From: Acanthosepion esculentum | Lineage: Eukaryota; Mollusca; Cephalopoda; Sepiida; Sepiidae | DNA: 64,000 nucleotides | Assembly (NCBI GenBank): GCA_964036315.1 | Contig: CAXIWW010000817.1 | Location: forward strand, 4,189,501 to 4,253,500 | Direction: 5' to 3' | Shown here: in pieces, positions 26,339-38,075 of the stretch | Numbering within the stretch: the stretch's first letter is position 1 | How the letters are laid out: each line of letters begins with the position of its first letter | Notes under the pieces: model-generated | Databases searched by the model: none | Told to the model about the DNA's origin: nothing | The model's input: only the letters and a program-made list of their open reading frames with translations | Translations under genes and position numbers: made by a program

Positions 26339-26497
26339 GTGCCAACTAGTCCTAGGTATGACTATAAACTACATCTGACAGCAAGTCTTCTGATCACAAA
26401 GGGTCCCAGCTATGAGCAAATAGTGACCCCCACTAAAAAAAAACACTATGAAAGTATAAAAATACATGTTTATATAAAAACTTGCGAACAACACCAG
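26339..26497 (+). repeat. Representative conserved block, left-arm orientation
   Basis: A typical intact copy, given as a reference for the roughly 180 others. In order: ACTAGT (26,345-26,350) directly followed by CCTAGG (26,351-26,356); TGATCA (26,391-26,396); inverted repeat TAGTG-ACCCC-CACTA (26,421-26,435; most copies have one more C); poly-A of nine (26,435-26,443); dyad GTAT-AAAA-ATAC (26,454-26,465); palindrome TTTATATAAA (26,469-26,478); and TTGCGAAC around 26,482-26,489, holding the only CpG in the block. The block is flanked on both sides by AACAGCACCACxG near the 22-mers. The poly-A length varies from about 6 to 14 between copies. Confidence 0.93.
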
Positions 26498-27254
26498 TTG
26501 ATAGCAAAAGTGCCAACAGCACCACAGCTGATAGCAAAAGTGCCGACAGCTGATAGCAAAAGTGCCAACAGCAGATAGCAAAAGTGCACACAGCACCACA
26601 TTGCCAACTAGTCCTAGGTATGACTATAAACTACATCTTTCAGCAAGGCTTCTGATCACAAAGGGTCCCAGCTATGAGCAAATTGTGACCCCTCACTGAA
26701 AAAAAACACTATGAAAGTATAAAAATACATGTTTATATAATAACTTGCGAACAACACCAGTTGATAGCAAAAGTGCCAACAGCACCACAGCTGATAGCAA
26801 AAGTGCCAACAGCTGATAGCAAATGTGCCAACAGCTGATAGCAAAAGTGCCAACAGCTTATGGCAAAAGTGCCAACAGCTGATAGCAAAAGTGCCAACAG
26901 CACTGCAGTGCCAACTAGTCCTAGGTATGATTATAAACTACATCTGACAGCAAGGCTTCTGATCACAAAGGGTCCCAGCTATGAGCAAATAGTTACACCC
27001 CACTAAAAAAAACACAATGAAAGTAAAAATATACATGTTTATATAAAAACTTGCGAACAACACCAGTTGATAGCAAAAGTGCAAACAGCAACACAGCTGA
27101 TAGCAAATGTGCCAACAGCTGATAGCAAAAGTGCCAACAGCTGATAGCCAAAGTGCCAAAAGCTGATAGTAAAAGTGCCAACAGCGGATAGCAAAAGTGC
27201 CAACAGCACCACAGTGCCAACTAGTCCTAGGTATGACTATAAACTACATCTGAC

Positions 27255-27275
27255 AGCAAGATTTCTGCTGTTGGC
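27255..27275. other. Inversion junction between the two arms
   Basis: Up to about 27,260 the block reads CATCTGACAGCAAG as in every left-arm block. The next bases are ATTTCTG, a mismatched version of GCTTCTG, followed at about 27,268 by CTGTTGGCACTTTTACTATC, a reverse-complement 22-mer. From there to 64,000 every repeat is in the opposite orientation. The left block therefore loses its C-rich hairpin, poly-A, AT dyad and TTGCGAAC half. The overlap TTCTG/CTG could be junction microhomology. Unit lengths leaving the junction on the two sides do not mirror each other, so it is not a simple fold-back. Confidence 0.93.
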
Positions 27276-30200
27276 ACTTTTACTATCATCTGTTGGCACT
27301 TTTGCTATCAGCTGTTGGCACTTTTGGTATCAGCTGTTGGAACTTTTGCTATCAGCTGTTGGCACTTTTGCTATCAGCTCTGGTGCTGTTGGCACTTTTG
27401 CTATCAACTGGAGTTGTTCGCAAGTTTTTATATAAACATGTATTTTTATACTTTCATATTGTTTTTTTTTACTGGGGGGTCACTATTTGCTCATAGCTGT
27501 GACCTTTGTGATCAGAAGCCTTGCTGTCAGATTTAGTTTATAGTCATACCTAGGACTAATCGTTACTGTGGTGCTGTTGGCACTTTTGCTATCAGCTGTT
27601 GGCACTTTTGCTATCAGCTGTTGCACTTTTGCTATCAGCTGTGGTGCTGTTTGCACTTTTGCTATCAACTGGTGTTGTTCGCAAGTTTTTAGATAAACAT
27701 GTATTTTTATACTTTCATAGTGTTTTTTTTTAGTGGGGGGTAACTATTTGCTCATAGCTGGGAAACTTGTGATCAGAAGCATTGCTGTCAGATGTAGGTT
27801 ATAGTCATACCTAGGAATAGTTGGCACTGTTGTGCTGTTGGCACTTTTGCTATCAGCTGTTGGCACTTTTGCTATCAACTTTTGGCACTATTGGTATCAG
27901 CTGTTGGCACTTTTGCTATCAGCTGATGGCACTTTTGGTATCAGCTCTGGTGCTGTTGGCACTTTTGCTATCAACTGGTGTTGTTCGCAAGTTTTTATAT
28001 AAAAATGTATTTTTATACATTCATAGTGTTTTTATTTAGTGGGGTGTCACTATTTGCTCATAGCTGGGACCCTTTGTGATCAGAAGCCTTGCTCTCAGAT
28101 GTAGTTTATAGTCATACCTAGGACTAGTCGGCACTGTGGTGCTGTTGGCACTTTTGCTATCAGCTGTTGGCACTTTTGCTATCAGCTGTTGGCACTTTTG
28201 CTATCAGCTGTTGGCACTTTTGCTATCAGCTGTGGTGCTGTTTGTACTTTTGCCATCAACTGGTGTTGTTCGCAAGTTTTTATATAAACATGTATTTTTA
28301 TACTTTCATAGAGTTTTCTTTTAGTGGGGGTAACTATTTGCTCATAGCTGGGACCCTTTGTGATTAGAAGCCTAGCTGTCCGATGTTGCTTATATTCATA
28401 CCTAGGACTAGTTGGCACTGTGGTGCTGTTGGCACTTTTGCTATCAGCTGTTGGCACTTTTGCTATCAGCTGTTCGCACTTTTGCTATCAGCATTTGGCA
28501 CTTTTGGTATCAGCTGTTTGCACTTTTGCTATCAGCGGTTGTCATTTTTGCTATCAGCTGTTGGCACTTTTGGAATCATCTGTTGGAACTTTTGCTATCA
28601 GCTGTTGGCACTTTTGCTATGAGCTTGTGACACTTTTGCTATCAGCTGTTGGCACTTTTGCTATCAGCTGTTGGCACTTTTGCTATCAGCTTTTGGCACT
28701 TTTGGTATCAGCTGTTGGCACTTTTGCTATCAGCTGTTGGCATTTTGCTATCAGCTGGGGTGCTGTTGGCACTTTTGCTATCAACTGGGTTGTTCGCAAG
28801 TTTTTATATAAACATGTATTTTTATAATTTCATAGTGGTTTTTTTTTTAGTGGGGGGTCACTATTTGCTCATAGCTGGGACCCTTTGTGCTCAGAAGACT
28901 TGCTGTCAGATGTAGTTTATAGTCATACCTAGGACTAGTTGGCACTGTGGTGCTGTTGGCACTTTTGCTATCAGCTGTTGGCATTTTTTCTATCAGCTGT
29001 TGGCACATTTGCTATCAGCTGTTTGCACTTTTGCTATCAGCTTTTGTCACTTTTGGTATCAGCTGTTGGCACTTTTGCTATCAGCTGTTGGCACTTTTGC
29101 TATCAGCTGTTTGTTTTTTCGGTATCATCTGTTGGCACTTTTGCTATCAGCTGTTGGAACTTTTGCTATCAGCTTTTGGCACTTTTGTTATCAGCTGGTG
29201 GCACTTTTGCTATCAGCTGTTGACACTTTTGCTATCAGCTGTTGGCACTTTTGCTATCAGCTGTTTGTTTTTTCGGTATCATCTGTTGGCACTTTTGCTA
29301 TCAGCTGTTGGAACTTTTGCTATCAGCTTTTGGCACTTTTGTTATCAGCTGGTGGCACTTTTGCTATCAGCTGTTGACACTTTTGCTATCAGCTGTTGGC
29401 ACTTTTGCTATCAGCTGTGGTGCTGTTTTCAACTGGTGGTGTTCGCAGGTTTTTTTGTAAACATGTATTTTTATAATTTCATAGTGTTTTTTTTTAGTGG
29501 TGGGTAACTATTTGCTCATAGCTGGGAACCTTTGTGATCAGAAGACTTGCTGTCAGATGTATTTTATAGTCATACCTAGGACTAGTTGGCACTGTGGTGC
29601 TGTTGGCACTTTTGCTATCAGCTGTTGGCACTTTTGCTGTCAGATGTTAGCACTTTTGCTATCAGCTGTTGGCATTTTGGTATCAGCTGTTGGCACTTTT
29701 GCTATCAGCTGTTGGCACTTTTGCTATCAGCTGTGGTGCTGTTAGCACTTTTGCTATCAACTGGATGTTGTTCGCAAGTTTTTATATAAACATCTATTTT
29801 TATACTTTCATAGTGTTTTTTTTTAGTGGGGGGTCACTATTTGCTCATAGCTGGGACCCTTTGTGATCAGAAGCCTTGATGTCAGATGTAGTTTATAGTC
29901 AAACCTAGGACTTGTTGGCAATGTGGTGCTGTTGGCACTTTTGCTATCAGCTGTTGGCAGTTTTGCTATCAGCTGTTGGCTCTTTTGCTATCAGCTGTTG
30001 CACTTTTGCTATCAGCTGTGGTGCTGTTGGGACTTTTGCTATCAACTGGTGTTGTTCGCAAGTTTTTATATAAACATCTGTTTTTATACTTTCATAGTCT
30101 TTTTTTTTAGTGGGGGGTCACTATTTGCTCATAGCTGGGACCCTCTGTGATCAGAAACCTTGCTGTCAGATGTAGTTTATAGTCATACCTAGGACTAGTT

Positions 30201-30890
30201 GGCACTGTGGTGCTGTTGGCACTTTTGCTATCAGCTGTTGGCACTTTTGCTATCAGCTCTTGGCACTTTTGCTATCAGGTGTTGGCACTTTTGCTATCAG
30301 TTTTGGCACTTTTGGTATCAGCTGTTGGCACTTTTGCTATCAGCTGTTGGCACTTTTGCTATCAGCTTTTGGCACGTTTGGTATCATCTGTTGGCACTTT
30401 TGCTATCAGCTGTTGGCACTTTTGCTATCAGCTGTGGTGCTGTTTGCACTTTTGCAATCAACTGGTGTTGTTCGCAAGTTTTTATATAAACATGTATGTT
30501 TATACATTCATAGTGTTTTTTTTTAGTGGGGTGTCACTATTTGCTCATAGCTGGGACCCTCTGTGATCAGAAGCCTTGCTGTCAGATGTAGTTTATAGTC
30601 ATACCTAGGACTAGTTGGCACTGTGGTGCGGTTGGCACTTTTGCTATCAGCTGTTGGCACTTTTGCTATCAGCTGTTGACACTTTTGCTATCACCTGTTG
30701 GCAATTTTGCTATCAGCTGTGGTTCTGTTGGCACTTTTGCTATCAACTGGTGTTTTTCGCAAGTTTTTATATAAACATGTATTTTTATACATTCATAGTG
30801 TTTTTTTTTAGTGGCGGGTCACTATTTGCTCATAGCTGGGACCTTTTGTTATCAGAAGCCTTGCTGTCAGATGTAGTTTATAGTCATACC
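27268..30890 (-). repeat. Units next to the junction
   Basis: Anchors: 27551, 27812, 28119, 28403, 28930, 29577, 29906, 30190, 30606. Unit lengths are 261, 307, 284, 527, 647, 329, 284, 416, 285. No mirror of the left-arm series 296, 307, 272, 415, 329 (read outward from the junction) is seen. The first right-arm block, at 27,416-27,551, has several private changes (ACTGGGGGGTC, GATTTAGTTTA, ACTAATCGTTAC). Confidence 0.87.
29107..29414 (-). repeat. Exact 154-bp tandem duplication of seven 22-mers
   Basis: Bases 29,107-29,260 are repeated at 29,261-29,414 with no difference that I can find. Each copy holds seven 22-mers in the same variant order, starting with the rare CTGTTTGTTTTTTCGG and including a TTGTTATC and a CTGGTGGC variant. 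Because 154 is 7 x 22, the event preserved register. Confidence 0.93.
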
Positions 30891-32523
30891 TAGGACTAGT
30901 TGACAATGTGGTGCTCTTTGCACTTTTGCTATCAGCTGTTGGCACTTTTGCTATCAGCTGTTGGCACTTTTGCTATCAGCTGTGGTGCTGTTGGGACTTT
31001 TGCTATCAACTGGTGTTGTTCGCAAGTTTTTATATAAACATGTATTTTTATACTTTCATAGTGTTTTTTTTTTTTTAGTGGGGGGTCACTATTTGCTCAT
31101 AGCTGGGACCCTTTGTGATCAGAAGCCTTGCTGTCAGATGTAGTTTATAGTCATACCTAGGACTAGTTGGAACTGTGGTGCTGTTGGCACTTTTGCTATC
31201 AGCTGTTGGCACTTTTGCTATCAGCTGTTGGCACATTTCCTATCAGCTTTTGGCCCTTTTGCTTCAGCTGTTGGCACTTTGGCTATCAGCTGTGGTGCTG
31301 TTGGCACTTTTGCTATCAACTGGTGTTGTTCGCAAGTTTTTATATAAACATGTATTTTTATACATTCATAGTGTTTTTTTTTATTGGGGGGTCACTATTT
31401 GCTCATATCTTCGACCCTTTGTGATCAGAAGCCTTGCTGTCAGATGTAGTTTATAGTCATACCTAGGACTAGTTGGCAATGTTGTGCTGTTGGCACTTTT
31501 GCTATAAACTGTTGGCACTTTTGCTATCAGCTGTTGGCACTTTTGCTATCAGCTGTTGGCACTTTTGCTATCAGCTTTTGGCACTTTTGCTATCAGCTGT
31601 TGGCACATTTGCTATCAGCTGTTGGCACTGTTGGTATCAGCTGTGGTGCTGTTTGCACTTTTGCTATCAACTGGTGTTGTTCGCAAGTTTTTATATAAAC
31701 ATCTATTTTTATACTTTTATAGTGTTTTTTTTTAGTGGGGGGTCACTATTTGCTCATTGCTGGGACCCTTTGTGATCAGAAGCCTTGCTGTCAGATGTAG
31801 TTTATAGTCATACCTAGGACTTGTTGGCAATGTGGTGCTGTTTTCACTTTTGCTATCAGCTGTTGGCAGTCTTGCTATGAGCTGTTGGCTCTTTTGCTCT
31901 CAGCTGTTGGCACTTTTGCGATCAGCTGTTGGCACATTTGCTATCAGCTGTTGGCACTTTTGCTATCAGCTGTGGTGCTGTTGGGACTTTTGCTATCAGC
32001 TGTTGGCACTTTGGTGTAATTTGTTGGCACTTTTGCTATCAGCTGTTGGCATATTTGCTATCAGCTGTTGGCACTTTTGCTATCAGCTGTTGGCACTTTT
32101 GCTATCAGCTTTTGGCACTTTTGGTTTCAGCTGTTGGCACTTTTGGTATATTCTGTTGGCACTTTTGCCATCAGCTGTTGGCACTTTTGCTATCAGCTGT
32201 TGGCACTTTTGCTATCAGCTTTTGGCACTTTTGGTTCAGCTGTTGGCACTTTTGCTATCAGCCTTTGGCACTTTTGCTATCAGCTGTTGGCACTTTTGCT
32301 ATCAGCTGTTGGCACATTTGCTATCAGCTGTTGGCACTTTTGCGATCAGCTGTGGTTCTGTTGGCACTTTTGCTATCAACTGGTGTTTTTCGCAAGTTTT
32401 TATATAAACATGTATTTTTATACATTCATAGTGTTTTTTTTTAGTGGCGGGTCACTATTTGCTCATAGCTGGGACCTTTTGTTATCAGAAGCCTTGCTGT
32501 CAGATGTAGTTTATAGTCATACC
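30891..32523 (-). repeat. 1.63-kb tandem duplication, first copy
   Basis: Anchors 30891, 31158, 31464, 31815; unit lengths 267, 306, 351, 709. The next 1.63 kb repeats this series. The copies share rare features: CATATCTTCGACCC in one block, a CAATTTGTTGGC 22-mer variant, and a GCTATAAACTG 22-mer. The similarity reaches back into the preceding unit, from about 30,721, whose GTGGTTCTG and GGTGTTTTTCGC recur at 32,354. Confidence 0.92.
31836..32382 (-). repeat. Long 22-bp run in the first 1.63-kb copy
   Basis: About 24 consecutive 22-mers plus an internal CTGTGGTG, between TTGTTGGCAATGTGG and CTATCAACTGG. It holds a mix of variants (GCCATC, GCGATC, TTTGGTTCAGC) in an order that is kept in its duplicate at 33,468-34,014. 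Confidence 0.88.
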
Positions 32524-34155
32524 TAGGACTAGTTGACAATGTGGTGCTCTTTGCACTTTTGCTATCAGCTGTTGGCACTTTTGCTATCAGCTGTTGGCAC
32601 TTTTGCTATCAGCTGTGGTGCTGTTGGGACTTTTGCTATCAACTGGTGTTGTTCGCAAGTTTTTATATAAACATGTATTTTTATACTTTCATAGTGTTTT
32701 TTTTTTTTAGTGGGGGGTCACTATTTGCTCATAGCTGGGACCCTTTGTGATCAGAAGCCTTGCTGTCAGATGTAGTTTATAGTCATACCTAGGACTAGTT
32801 GGAACTGTGGTGCTGTTGGCACTTTTGCTATCAGCTGTTGGCACTTTTGCTATCAGCTGTTGGCACATTTCCTATCAGCTTTTGGCCCTTTTGCTTCAGC
32901 TGTTGGCACTTTGGCTATCAGCTGTGGTGCTGTTGGCACTTTTGCTATCAACTGGTGTTGTTCGCAAGTTTTTATATAAACATGTATTTTTATACATTCA
33001 TAGTGTTTTTTTTTATTGGGGGGTCACTATTTGCTCATATCTTCGACCCTTTGTGATCAGAAGCCTTGCTGTCAGATGTAGTTTATAGTCATACCTAGGA
33101 CTAGTTGGCAATGTTGTGCTGTTGGCACTTTTGCTATAAACTGTTGGCACTTTTGCTATCAGCTGTTGGCACTTTTGCTATCAGCTGTTGGCACTTTTGC
33201 TATCAGCTTTTGGCACTTTTGCTATCAGCTGTTGGCACATTTGCTATCAGCTGTTGGCACTGTTGGTATCAGCTGTGGTGCTGTTTGCACTTTTGCTATC
33301 AACTGGTGTTGTTCGCAAGTTTTTATATAAACATCTATTTTTATACTTTTATAGTGTTTTTTTTTAGTGGGGGGTCACTATTTGCTCATTGCTGGGACCC
33401 TTTGTGATCAGAAGCCTTGCTGTCAGATGTAGTTTATAGTCATACCTAGGACTTGTTGGCAATGTGGTGCTGTTTTCACTTTTGCTATCAGCTGTTGGCA
33501 GTCTTGCTATGAGCTGTTGGCTCTTTTGCTCTCAGCTGTTGGCACTTTTGCGATCAGCTGTTGGCACATTTGCTATCAGCTGTTGGCACTTTTGCTATCA
33601 GCTGTGGTGCTGTTGGGACTTTTGCTATCAGCTGTTGGCACTTTGGTGTAATTTGTTGGCACTTTTGCTATCAGCTGTTGGCATATTTGCTATCAGCTGT
33701 TGGCACTTTTGCTATCAGCTGTTGGCACTTTTGCTATCAGCTTTTGGCACTTTTGGTTTCAGCTGTTGGGACTTTTGGTATCATCTGTTGGCACTTTTGC
33801 CATCAGCTGTTGGCACTTTTGCTATCAGCTGTTGGCACTTTTGCTATCAGCTTTTGGCACTTTTGGTTCAGCTGTTGGCACTTTTGCTATCAGCCTTTGG
33901 CACTTTTGCTATCAGCTGTTGGCACTTTTGCTATCAGCTGTTGGCACATTTGCTATCAGCTGTTGGCACTTTTGCGATCAGCTGTGGTGCTGTTGGCACT
34001 TTTGCTATCAACTGGTGTTGTTCGCAAGTTTTTATATAAACATGTATTTTTATACTTTCATAGTGTTTTTTTTTTGTGGGGGGTCACTATTTGCTCATAG
34101 CTGGCACCCTTTGTGATCAGAAGCCTTGCTGTCAGATGTAGATTATAATCATACC
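32524..34155 (-). repeat. 1.63-kb tandem duplication, second copy
   Basis: Anchors 32524, 32790, 33096, 33447; unit lengths 266, 306, 351, 709, an offset of about 1,632. Only scattered differences from the first copy were seen, for example TATATTCTG against TATCATCTG near 32,145 and 33,779. At the end this copy has GTGGTGCTG and GTGTTGTTCGC where the first copy has GTGGTTCTG and GTGTTTTTCGC, which places the duplication boundary near the end of the 709-bp unit. Confidence 0.92.
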
Positions 34156-37100
34156 TAGGACTAGTTGGCACTGTAGTGCTGTTGGCACTTTTGCTATCAG
34201 CTGTTGGCACTTTTGCTATCAGCTGTTGGCACTTTTTCTATCAGCTGTTGGGACTTTTGCTATCAGCTGTTGGGACTTTTGCTATCAGCTGCGGTGCTGT
34301 TGGCACTTTTGCTATCAACTGGTGTTGTTCGCACGTTATATAAACATGTATTTTTATACTTTCATAATGTTTTTTTTAGTGGGGGGTCACTATTTGCTCA
34401 TAGCTGGGACCCTTTGTGATCAGAAGCCTTGCTGTCAGATGTAGTTTATAATCATACGTAGGACTAGTTGGCACTGTGGTGCTGTTGGCACTTTTGCTAT
34501 CAGCTGTTGGCACTTTTGCTATCAGCTGTTGGCACTTTTGGTATCAGCTGTTTGCACTTTTGGTATCAGCTGTTGGCACTTTTGCTATCAGCTGTGGTGC
34601 TGTTGGCACTTTTGCTATCAACTGGTGTTGTTCGCAAGTTTTTATATAAACATGTATTTTTATACTTTCATAGTTTTTTTTTATTAGGGGGTCACTATTT
34701 GCTCATAGCTGGGACCCTTTGCGATCAGAAGACTTGCTGTCAGATGTAGTTTATAGTCATACCTAGGAATAGTTGGCAATGTCGTGCTCTTGGCACTTTT
34801 GCTATCAGCTGTTGGCACTTTTGCTATCAGCTGTTGGCACTTTTGCTATCAGCTGTGGTGCTGTTGGCACTTTTGCTATCAACTGGTGTTGTTTGCAAGT
34901 TTTTATATAAACATATATTTTTATACATTCATAGTTTTTTTTTTTATTAGGGGGTCACTGCTCATAGCTGGGACCCTTTGCGATCAGAAGACTTGCTGTC
35001 AGATGTAGTTTATAGTCATACCTAGGACTAGTTGGCACTGTGGTGCTGTGGGCACTTTTGCTATCAGCTGTTGGCACATTTGCTATCAGCTGTTGGCATT
35101 TTGCTATCAGCTGTTGTGCTGTTGGCACTTTTGCTATATGCTGTTGGCACTTTTGCTATCAGCTGTTGGCACTTTTGCTATCAGCTGTGGTGCTGTTGGC
35201 ACTTTTGCTATCAACTGGTGTTGTTCGCAAGTTTTTATATAAACATGTATTTTTATACATTCACAGTGTTTTTTTTTTTAGTGGGGGGTCACTATTTGCT
35301 CATAGCTGGGACCCTTTGTGAACAGAAGCCTTGCTGTCAGATGTAGTTTATAATCATACCTAGGACTAGTTGGCAATGTGGTGCTGTTTGCACTTTTGCT
35401 ATCAGCTTTTGGCACTTTTGCTATCAGCTGTTGTCACTTTTACTGTCAGCTGTTGGCACTTTTGCTATCAGTTGTTGGCACTTTTGCTATCAGCTTTTGG
35501 CACTTTTGGTATCAGCTGTTGTCACTTTTGCTATCAGCTGTTGGCACTTTTGCTATCAGCTGTTGGCACTTTTGCTATCAGCTTTTGGCACTTTTGGTAT
35601 CAACTGTTGGCACTTTTGCTATCAGCTGTTGGCACTTTTGCTCTCAGCTGTGGTGCTGTTGGCACTTTTGCTATCAACTGGAGTTGTTTGCAAGTTTTTA
35701 TATAAACATGTATTTTTATACTTTCATAGTGTTTTTTTTTAGTGGGGTGTCACTATTTCCTCATAGCTGGGACCCTTTTTGATCAGAAGCCTTGCTGTCA
35801 GATGTAATTTATAGTCATACCTAGGAATAGTTGGCATTGTGGTGCTGTGTGCACTTTTGCTATCAGCTGTTGGCACTTTTGCTATCACCTGTTGGCACTT
35901 TTGCTATCAGCTGTTGGCACTTTTGCTATCAGCTGTGGTGCTGTTGGCACTTTTGCTATCAACTTGTGTTGTTTGCAAGTTTTTATATAAACATGTATTT
36001 TTATACATTCATAGTGTTTTTTTTTAGCGGGGGATCACTATTTGCTCATAGCTGGGACCTTTGTGATCAGAAGCCTTGCTGTCAGATGTAGTTTATAGTC
36101 ATACCTAGTACTAGTTGGAAATGTGGTGCTGTTGGTACTTTTGCTATCAGCTGTTGGCACTTTTGCTATCAGCTGTTGCACTTTTGCTATCAGCTGTTGG
36201 CACTTTTGCTATTAGCTGTTGGCACATTTGCTATCAGCTGTGGTGCTGTTGGCACTTTTGCTATCAACTGTTGTTGTACGCAAGTTTTTATATAAGCATG
36301 TATTTTTATACTTTCATAATGTTTTTTTTTGTGGGGGGTCACTATTTGCTCATAGCTGGGACCCTTTGTGATCAGAAGCCTTGCTGTCAGATGTAGTTTA
36401 TAATCATACGTAGGACTAGTTGGCACTGTGGTGCTGTTGGCACTTTTGCTATCAGCTGTTGGCATTTTGCTATCAGCTGTTGGCACTTTTGGTATAAGCT
36501 GTTTGCACTTTTGGTATCAGCTGTTGGCACTTTTGCTATCAGCTGTGGTGCTGTTGGCACTCTTGCTATCAACTGGTGTTGTTCGCAAGTTTTTATATAA
36601 ACATGTATTTTTATACTTTCATAGTTTTTTTTTATTAGGGGGTTACTATTTGCTCATAGCTGGGACTCTTTGCGATCAGAAGACTTGCTGTCAGATGTAG
36701 TTTATAGTCATACCTAGGACTAGTTGGCACTGTGGTGCTGTGTGCACTTTTGCTATCAGCTGTTGGCACTTTTGCTATCAGCTGTTGGCACTTTTGCTAT
36801 CAACTGGTATTGTTCCCAAGTTTTTATATAAACATGTATTTTTATACATTCATAGTGTTCTTTTTTAGCGGGGGGTCACTATTTGTTCATAGATGGGACC
36901 CTTTGTGATCAGAAGCCTTGCTGTCAGATGTAGTTTATAGTCATACCTAGGAATAGTTGGCAATGTCGTGCTCTTGGCACTTTTGCTATCAGCTGTTGGC
37001 ACTTTTGCTATCAGCTGTTGGCACTTTTGCTATCAGCTGTTGTGCTGTTGGCACTTTTGCTATATGCTGTTGGCACATTTGCTATCAGCTGTTGGCACTT

Positions 37101-38075
37101 TTGCTATCAGCTGTGGTGCTGTTGGCACTTTTGCTATCAACTGGTGTTGTTCGCAAGTTTTTATATAAACATGTATTTTTATACATTCACAGTGTTTTTT
37201 TTTAGTGGGGGGTCACTATTTGCTCATAGCTGGGACCCTTTGTGATCAGAAGCCTTGCTGTCAGATGTAGTTTATAGTCATACCTATGACTAGTTGGCAA
37301 TGTGGTGCTGTTTGCACTTTTGCTATCAGCTTTTGGCACTTTTGCTATCAGCTGTTGTCACTTTTACTGTCAGCTGTTGGCACTTTTGCTATCAGTTGTT
37401 GGCACTTTTGCTATCAGCTGTTGTCACTTTTGCTATCAGCTGTTGGCACTTTTGCTATCAGCTGTTGGCACTTTTGCTATCAGCTGTTGGCACTTTTGCT
37501 ATCAGCTTTTGGCACTTTTGGTATCAACTGTTGGCACTTTTGCTATCAGCTGTGGTGCTGTTGGCACTTTTGCTATCAACTGGTGTTGTTTGCAAGTTTT
37601 TATATAAACATGTATTTTTATAATTTCATAGTGTTTTTTTTTAGTGGGGTGTCACTATTTCCTCATAGCTGGGACCCTTTTTGATCAGAAGCCTTGCTGT
37701 CAGATGTAATTTATAGTCATACCTAGGACTAGTTGGCATTGTGGTGCTGTGTGCACTTTTGCTATCAGCTGTTGGCACTTTTGCTATCACCTGTTGGCAC
37801 TTTTGCTATCAGCTGTTGGCACTTTTGCTATCAGCTGTTGCACTTTTGCTATCAGCTGTTGGCACTTTTGCTATTAGCTGTTGGCACATTTGCTATCAGC
37901 TGTGGTGCTGTTGGCACTTTTGCTATCAACTGTTGTTGTACGCAAGTTTTTATATAAACATGTATTTTTATACTTTCATAGTGTTTTTTTTTTAGTGGGG
38001 GGTCACTATTTGCTCATAGCTGGGACCCTTTGTGATCAGAAGCCTTGCTGTCAGATGTAGTTTATAATCATACCT
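34156..38075 (-). repeat. 1.9-kb duplicated segment pair with edits
   Basis: Anchors: 34156, 34459, 34764, 35023, 35361, 35822, 36106, 36411, 36715, 36948, 37285, 37724, 38075. The stretch 34.4-36.1 kb is copied at 36.4-38.0 kb (offset about 1,924 in the aligned core). Shared markers: CATACGTAGGAC anchors, GTTTGCAAG in place of GTTCGCAAG, TTACTGTCAGC and GCTATATGCTG 22-mers. The unit at 36,715-36,947 is a 233-bp form without the usual first 22-mer and CACCACAG. Another unit in the second copy gained 22-mers (351 against 284). Confidence 0.85.

Larger units (their letters stand above)
1..27262 (+). repeat. Left arm: about 80 higher-order units, A-rich orientation on + strand
   Basis: In this arm the + strand carries GATAGCAAAAGTGCCAAC cores and blocks reading ACTAGTCCTAGG first and TTGCGAAC last. 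The + strand is therefore A-rich over T, about 9 A to 3 T per 22-mer. Long open frames occur almost only on the minus strand, because the + strand 22-mer contains TGA and TAG in CTGATAG. Unit lengths between successive CCTAGG sites are mostly 262-264, 284-287, 306-308, 329, 395, 417 and 439, with long units of 550, 757 and 878. Confidence 0.96.
23661..27262 (+). repeat. Last left-arm segment, ending at the orientation switch
   Basis: Anchors: 23661, 24418, 24680, 25061, 25323, 25609, 25938, 26353, 26625, 26932, 27228. The 757- and 262-bp units duplicate 16,994-18,012. The section at 26,300-26,578 matches 17,698-17,976 and 24,365-24,643. The final block starts normally at 27,228 and is cut off after CTGACAGCAAG at about 27,260. 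Confidence 0.87.

Noticed and set aside
27255..27275. Fold-back (palindromic) assembly artefact at the orientation switch
   Set aside because: A fold-back would make the two flanks mirror images. Unit lengths and variants on the two sides do not match. Misassembly by joining two unrelated array segments is still possible.
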